Assembly (NCBI GenBank): GCA_026315105.1
Contig: CM048744.1
Span: 22,733,759 to 22,797,758, forward strand
DNA: 64,000 nt
Direction of reading: 5' to 3'
From: Locusta migratoria
Lineage: Eukaryota; Arthropoda; Insecta; Orthoptera; Acrididae
Both the position numbers and the translations under genes were made by a program. The first letter of the stretch is position 1. Every line of letters begins with the position of its first letter. Shown in pieces: positions 58,561-64,000 of the stretch. Under the pieces are notes generated by a model, which worked only from the letters and a program-made list of their open reading frames with translations, was not told the DNA's origin and ran no database searches.

Positions 58561-58810
58561 TACATATGCCATTAAAATTTATCCCTTAACTAAAAATTAC
58601 AGGTTTGATTACTGAATGAGTTGATTTCTGTTTTATTTAGTTGAGTTTTTCAGTACTATTATAGTTTTTAGCGAACGGATGTAAGTGTGAGCTTTGATTT
58701 TAATAGCAAATGTCGCAACCAACTGACATGAACATATGCCCATACTTGACATAAATTCATTAATGGAAACTAAATTATATGCAAGGCATATGTTCAGTTT
58801 ATGACTTTAC

Positions 58811-58936
58811 CAAAACTTATAATTAATATATTACATAAACCAAAAATATTTTCTTTGGCTCACTATGGGAGCTCAAAACTTATAATTAACATATTACATA
58901 AACCAAAAATATTTTCTTTGGCTCACTATGGGAGCT
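58811..58936. repeat. 63 bp tandem duplication
   Basis: CAAAACTTATAATTAATATA...CTATGGGAGCT at 58811-58873 is repeated at 58874-58936 with one visible base difference. Recent and non-coding. Confidence 0.93.
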
Positions 58937-59204
58937 TTAATCGTTCATGAAATTGTTTACTAAGACTTATATACTAATTCACATATATACATACACGTAT
59001 CATAGCACAGTTCTTTGATTGGGAAATGCCGTAGAGGCGGTTTTCGCTGTGTTCATTATACAAATGTTAGATACATCTTGTTTATTTTGAAACCATTCAC
59101 AGTGCTAGTTTGAATTTTCACACTGCGGGATCGTCATTGGGTGCGTGACGCAATAGTCAAGCGTCAACAAAGGATAAATTGCTACCGCTGGCCATCTTCG
59201 GCAG

Positions 59205-60089
59205 CAGAGATGGGCGTACTCGGGTTCCACGCCAACTCGAGTTAACCGAGTTGAAATTTCGCCTAACCCGAGTAAGGACAAAAATGAACGTTAACGGCCA
59301 GTTTCATTCGCCTTTCAGTTAACCAAATCGATCTGCAGAAAATAATTATACAGCAGTCGATAGAATTAACGAGCCAAAAAAAGTAAATAAAAACTTTCGT
59401 TTGCATTTTGTGTCATGGTTAGCAAATCGGAATCGGTACGAAGTGGATGGATATGTGGATATGTAAATTGATTTTCATTATAATTCTTAAAAGCGACCAT
59501 AAATTTTATAAGGTAGTCAAATATTTCTTTCGATAACACATCACTCCACTTCTTCTAGTGTGTTATTGTGCAATTAAGGGCAAGGCCGGAAATAGGGGAT
59601 GAAAGTCGTTTTGAATGTATGTATGGATGTATGTCGCGTGACACTGTACGGGTCTACTCGGGTTACAGTCACTGCAGCGTACCACTGTCGACGGGCAAGG
59701 CCGCACTAACTCGAGTAAGCTGCCTGGCGGGGCGGGCTGAGCCCACTGCGTCCTGCCAGGTCCAACTCGAGTTAAGCCAGCTCGGGTTCCGCGCGCATGC
59801 GCAGTGCTGCCTGCTGCGTCGCACCCGGGCCAACTCGGGTTAGGCCAACTCGAGTGAGCAGTGCCTCTGGTAACCGCTACGTCTCGCCAGTGCCGTGGCG
59901 GCCACATTCTGACTCGGGTTCTGTAGCGCGACAATTCGGGTAAACCACAGTAAACTCGGATTACGTCGGCGCAACAGTGACGGTAGCACACGCACGCAAC
60001 TCGAGTTGGTAGCAGTCTTACTCGAGTTGACCCGAAATAGTCCTAACCCGAGTTAACTCGGTTTGGCAACTCGAGTTGACCCATCCCTA
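59205..60089. mobile_element. hAT-like non-autonomous element rich in CTCGAG-type motifs, 885 bp
   Basis: The left end CAGAGATGGGCGTACTCGGG and the right end, complemented, TAGGGATGGGTCAACTCGAG are short inverted ends of the hAT type (CAGNGATGGGC). A perfect 8 bp TSD TTCGGCAG stands at 59197-59204 and 60090-60097, the hAT length. About 18 copies of AACTCGAGTT, ACTCGGGTT or AACCCGAGTT are spread through the element, denser at the two ends. There is no transposase. The longest frame (143 codons, minus strand) contains the motifs and is unlikely to be a gene. Confidence 0.9.
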
Positions 60090-60097
60090 TTCGGCAG

Positions 60098-60246
60098 TGT
60101 TCGTTCAAACGTGGCAGCGGCAACCTCCCTAGCATTGCGTACAGCACATAACTCGCCGACTTTGTGTTTTCGCATGTGTTTTTCATCTTTCTTCCAGAAT
60201 AGAAGATTCATCCATAACATTTCATAGTGAAGATCGTCGCAGCGCG
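60098..60246 (+). other. Possible host 5' exon next to the hAT insertion
   Basis: The sequence after the hAT element is balanced in composition and ends CAGCGCG before GTGAGTACC, a strong splice donor at 60247. Upstream of the element, GCGTGACGCAATAG (59151-59164) resembles a CRE/ATF-type site. No ATG frame of note lies in the exon, so it would be a 5' untranslated exon. Confidence 0.2.
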
Positions 60247-60254
60247 GTGAGTAC

Positions 60255-61983
60255 CTAATTATTTTAATGGTTACGTCCGCTTACTTGCTGCGCATTCTTC
60301 ATTTATTTTTAGGTTGTCATCTCAGCTGCCTCAATCAAAGTACATTAGCTGAGACAAGACCTAGGACTTCGTATGCAAACATAACTATACGACTAGCCAT
60401 TAGTACGTATATGCACTTAGAAAGTCCCTTCACTGCACGATTTTTTTTTTTTTTTATTTTTTTATTTTTTTTTATTTTTTAAACATGACTTTGTCGGTAT
60501 GCCGCACGTAACAAGTTTCTGCGGTTTATTTCACATCACACTATTTAAGTGTCCATCACCGTAATGCTGATATACATAAGTACTTCTCAGTCTATCCGTT
60601 CATTTATCACTTGAATTTATTATGCGAGTGCTACCTTTTGTATACCGAGCTCACTATTGTCAATGATAAAATCACTTCACTAGTTAATTAATATGTTCAT
60701 GAAGTCATATACTTCTGTCGCTCACTTTGTCTATAAATTCGTCCCAGTTTTGTGAATACAAACACTGTTTCTGTGGATAGTTTTATCACTCAAAGTTTTC
60801 TGTCACTAATTTCTCACAGTAGTATCACTGTCGTTTCGGTAAAGGTTTCATATACGTAGGCATAATTTCTCAGTACTTAATTACGACATACCTTACCTTA
60901 AAATACGCGTTTTGCAAATGTCTTTCAAGCGCCGTTACGTTTAAGCTGCCAGCTTTTGTAATATTGAAGTATGAATAAAAAATACGGCACATTTGCTTCC
61001 GATCGCCTGAATTGGAGGCTGCGTAACGCGATGTTCATTTGTTGTAGACCACGTGATTATGTGGCTAGCGAATCACAGCACAAAGAAGAGTAATCGTCGT
61101 CGGCCAATGGTAACCAAACCTCACCGCCGCGCAACATGCAAATAAGAATTTTTCACGTTGGAAATTAAATATGCGGTAATGTTTTTATATACGAAACCGC
61201 ACAATGGTTACAGGATGTGAAAATTAACGCCTTAAAATGAAGTTTCAAATATTTCATTTTCGAAATCCCTTGATTACACTTTCAGGCAGAAATTATGCCT
61301 ACGGATATGAAACCTTTTCCGTCCTTTCAGTTCGTTTTATCACGTTCTACACACATCTTCTGGATTTTATACAGTTCATATTAACCTATCATTACTTTAC
61401 TATTTACAAAGGTTATATGCAGTGAGAAATTATTTTGAAATACTAGTCATTAACAGAGTTCAAAAATTTTCAAATGACACAAAAGAAACATTTTATCGTT
61501 TTTAGTCATCATCATAGTCGCGGCCTATGTTCATGTCAGAGGTCGGTTGGAGGGAGTCCTTGTTTTCAGCAATATTATTCCTCATAATCTTTTTACTTTT
61601 GAGCTTAATGGTTCACCATTAAGCATTCATATCACCACATTGCATATGTCAGATCTTTTTTTAAAGAATGGGAAATGGATCTTTGGAATTTTTTATATCG
61701 GATTTTGTCAGTATTAACATGGGAGGTGACGTCTGCCACACAACATTAGCAGTTAGCGTATAATTTGGGGTGGTTCTTTAACATTTTTTCAAAAACAGGT
61801 AATGTAAATAAATTTTGCTGACACAGGCAAGATGATACTCATTAGCTAATTTGGTGCATAGATTCGGGCTAAATAGCATTCAGAATAAAGATCGAGTGAG
61901 AGAGAGAGAAAACCAGCATTATAGTTAGAGAAGTCTCTCTAAAATAGCCCACAACATAAATTCAGCACATCAATCCATCATTT

Positions 61984-62017
<34 letters not shown>

Positions 62018-64000
62018 CCATTTATGTTATTATTATAAAATACTACGAGAAACTATTATATTCTAACGCCTATCATAGCAAAGCACTCCATGCTTCTCTC
62101 TCACATTGCTTTGCATGCGGCCTGACCTGCTATTGCCTGTTCCTTCCTTTTCAGAAATGATATGTGTAGTTTAGATTTTCTGTTTTAAATACAACGTGTC
62201 TGAGATATATATATATATATATAGCTTATATGCCCGTGCTTCGCAACGGTTGTTAAAGAGGGATCTGTGAGGGTTCCCGACCTAGGTCAGCAAAAACAGA
62301 ATCCTTGTTGGATCGCTTTGTCAAACTCAGTTCTCCTAGCCAAGATGTCAAATTTACGTAGTACTCATTGTTGAAAACGATGAATGTTCCTAAAGCTTTC
62401 CGTGCAAAAAGTGAAATTAATCTAAGTCCATACCCCGGAACGATATAAATTCAATGTTAGGTTGTGTTCATAAAGTTAAGACTAAGATGTGTGATTGTTT
62501 GTTTGGCGTAAACTTATGAAAACACATCTATAGTTGAGATGAGAAATAATAATAACAGAGCCATGTATTGGTTCTATGGTGTAGTATTAAACTGTTTATC
62601 TCTCACAGTAAGTGTATGCTGAAGTATTAGTATGTTGCAGTGTTGCACCGGGGACAATGTAGTTATTCTGTATGCTCCCTATTATCGAAAACTCGACGAA
62701 TGATGAAAGTCTGGTAATTTAATAAACAGAGCAGTTGATGTATGTTTAAATAAGATGTCATGGTGGTGTCAATGTGCGATTATGCAACTCTGGGTAATCG
62801 TTGAAGGTGTGGAGTAAGCTGATCGTGTGTATAGAACTTTCCATTAAATATAGTATTCCTAGTGAAATGTCTTGACTGTGTTAGCAGCATCGGCCTCTCT
62901 TTCAGCTAATACATGACCCCATGCCCTGCAGTGATTACTTCGAAAAGCACGAAGTTGAAATCGACCTTGTGTAACAGAACTATATATTAAAAAATCGCAT
63001 TATAACTCTAAGCGCAATTGTCTCTGCAAAAGAAGACGCCTTTCTCTATCTTAACGTAGTCTGCACCAAAAGTAAGTAATTACAAATTTTAATCACAATA
63101 TCGCACCCAACAATTATGAAATCAGAGAGGATTCTGATGAGCTTGTCGCTCGCGTGTGTAACTATGTTATCTCTAGTGGCACAGAGAGCAGAACTATCTC
63201 TGGAGAAGCATTCAGATGTGCAGAACACATTTTGTCCCCTCTACATTAAAGTGGAAATTTCACGTGATATTCGGAAAAACCTACTAATCGCTGACTTTAT
63301 CTTGGTCCTTTTTTGTTCGGTTAAGACGGATAACTATGTGTAAATGGCCCTTTTAGTGACGCTTCCTCAACTTTCTTGTATAGTTGATATTATGCGTCGT
63401 TATTCTTAATTTTGTTACACATTGCAACAGCAGCGCCGAAAGCGGCTGGCAAATTACATTTCTGAAAACGATATTGGATAAGTGCGAATATTGATTTGTA
63501 ACAGTTTTCACAAATATCTTCTTGAATAGGAATTGGGAATGAATTGTAAGACTGTGTGAATCATGAGACTCTATACAAAAGAGTTTCGCGTGAAAGTTGT
63601 GACAACAACGGATGTATCTGATTCGGTAAAATTTTACTTTCTATCCTGGCGGCCTCGTGTTTTTATGTTGGTAACATCAACACGACAAAATATTTGCGTG
63701 TCACGCGATTGGCTTATGACGATGTCACATGATTCTCGTTATTCAAAATCTGTTGCCACCATTATCACAGGAGGCCGGATATGAGTAGGACTACGTCGCA
63801 TAGTTTTCCTTACAGGCACAGGCATATAGATATCTATGGCCTAGGAGACATTCATTAATGTATGTCTGTGTTTCCACCACGCTTCCACGACAGTGATCAA
63901 TGTTCCACGAGTATTTTTATCTTTGAGTCTATCTGGATTTTTATCTTTGTTTTGTGTCTCTGTTCATAGTCGTCAATGTGTGGTTGACGGAAATATGTGA
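60255..64000. other. AT-rich spacer, no gene seen
   Basis: Holds T-rich runs at 60441-60480, a poly-A of 30 at 61986-62015, and an (AT)n at 62203-62222 followed by GCCCGTGCTTCGCAACGG. That last word resembles a hairpin end of a common LINE/RTE-like repeat, but I cannot confirm it. Short open frames (up to 75 codons) have no motifs. Confidence 0.4.

Noticed and set aside
62203..62245. Named LINE 3' end next to the (AT)n
   Set aside because: The GCCCGTGCTTCGCAACGG word is suggestive but too short, with no coding part or TSD to support a call.
63116..63343. 75-codon frame with a signal-peptide-like start
   Set aside because: Short, with no conserved cysteine pattern, no splice signals and no known relative. 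Such frames are expected by chance in 4 kb of spacer.

Overview
The window looks like intergenic DNA from a large, repeat-rich insect genome, most likely an orthopteran or related polyneopteran. This is inferred from the repeat families, not from any host gene. The main evidence is many copies of a tRNA-headed SINE whose body carries a conserved GGGACTGATGACCCC / TTAAGTCCCATA block, LINE fragments ending in (ATGTAG)n, Gypsy LTR elements, hAT, PIF/Harbinger-like and piggyBac-like DNA elements, and AT-rich spacers. I see no bacterial signature, no rRNA or true tRNA gene, and no host gene that can be called with confidence.

Layout. 1-4340: a pair of long inverted arms around a 1.5 kb centre. 4675-20320: a mosaic of SINEs, LINE fragments (reverse transcriptase, endonuclease), a mariner-type transposase relic and small inverted-repeat elements, several nested inside one another with readable target-site duplications (TSDs). 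20700-25590: a 4.9 kb GC-rich tandem array. 25616-30310: a Gypsy element (gag, protease, reverse transcriptase, RNase H, integrase) with only the left LTR, carrying a SINE in its integrase tail. 30281-32075: a second, more homogeneous array of the same repeat family, with a 66+71 = 137 bp higher-order unit, starting inside the last codons of pol. 32317-33519: a PIF/Harbinger-like element. 32794-46233: a 6.71 kb segment present twice in tandem, each copy with a deleted piggyBac transposase relic and a LINE-like tail ending in poly-A. 46368-48633: a LINE RNase H fragment, a second type of SINE, a CpG-rich island and a foldback element. 48671-55696: a second, LTR-bounded but broken Gypsy element with a LINE tail inserted in its protease. 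55697-64000: mostly AT-rich spacer with a well-bounded hAT-like non-autonomous element at 59205-60089.

The order of insertion can be read in several places. A small inverted-repeat element split a SINE (11940-12767). A LINE landed in a transposase relic and later received a SINE and a palindromic MITE (14310-16700). A SINE entered Gypsy 1, and a LINE tail entered Gypsy 2.

The most unusual structure is the Gypsy element flanked by two arrays of one satellite family. The pol reading frame runs directly into array 2 and stops in its first unit, and the only LTR begins 25 bp after array 1. This fits a retrotransposon lineage that carries a satellite at its 3' end, or an element that was rearranged within a satellite field. 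The second notable structure is the hAT-like element packed with about 18 CTCGAG/CCCGAG-type motifs, inserted about 150 bp upstream of a possible splice donor.
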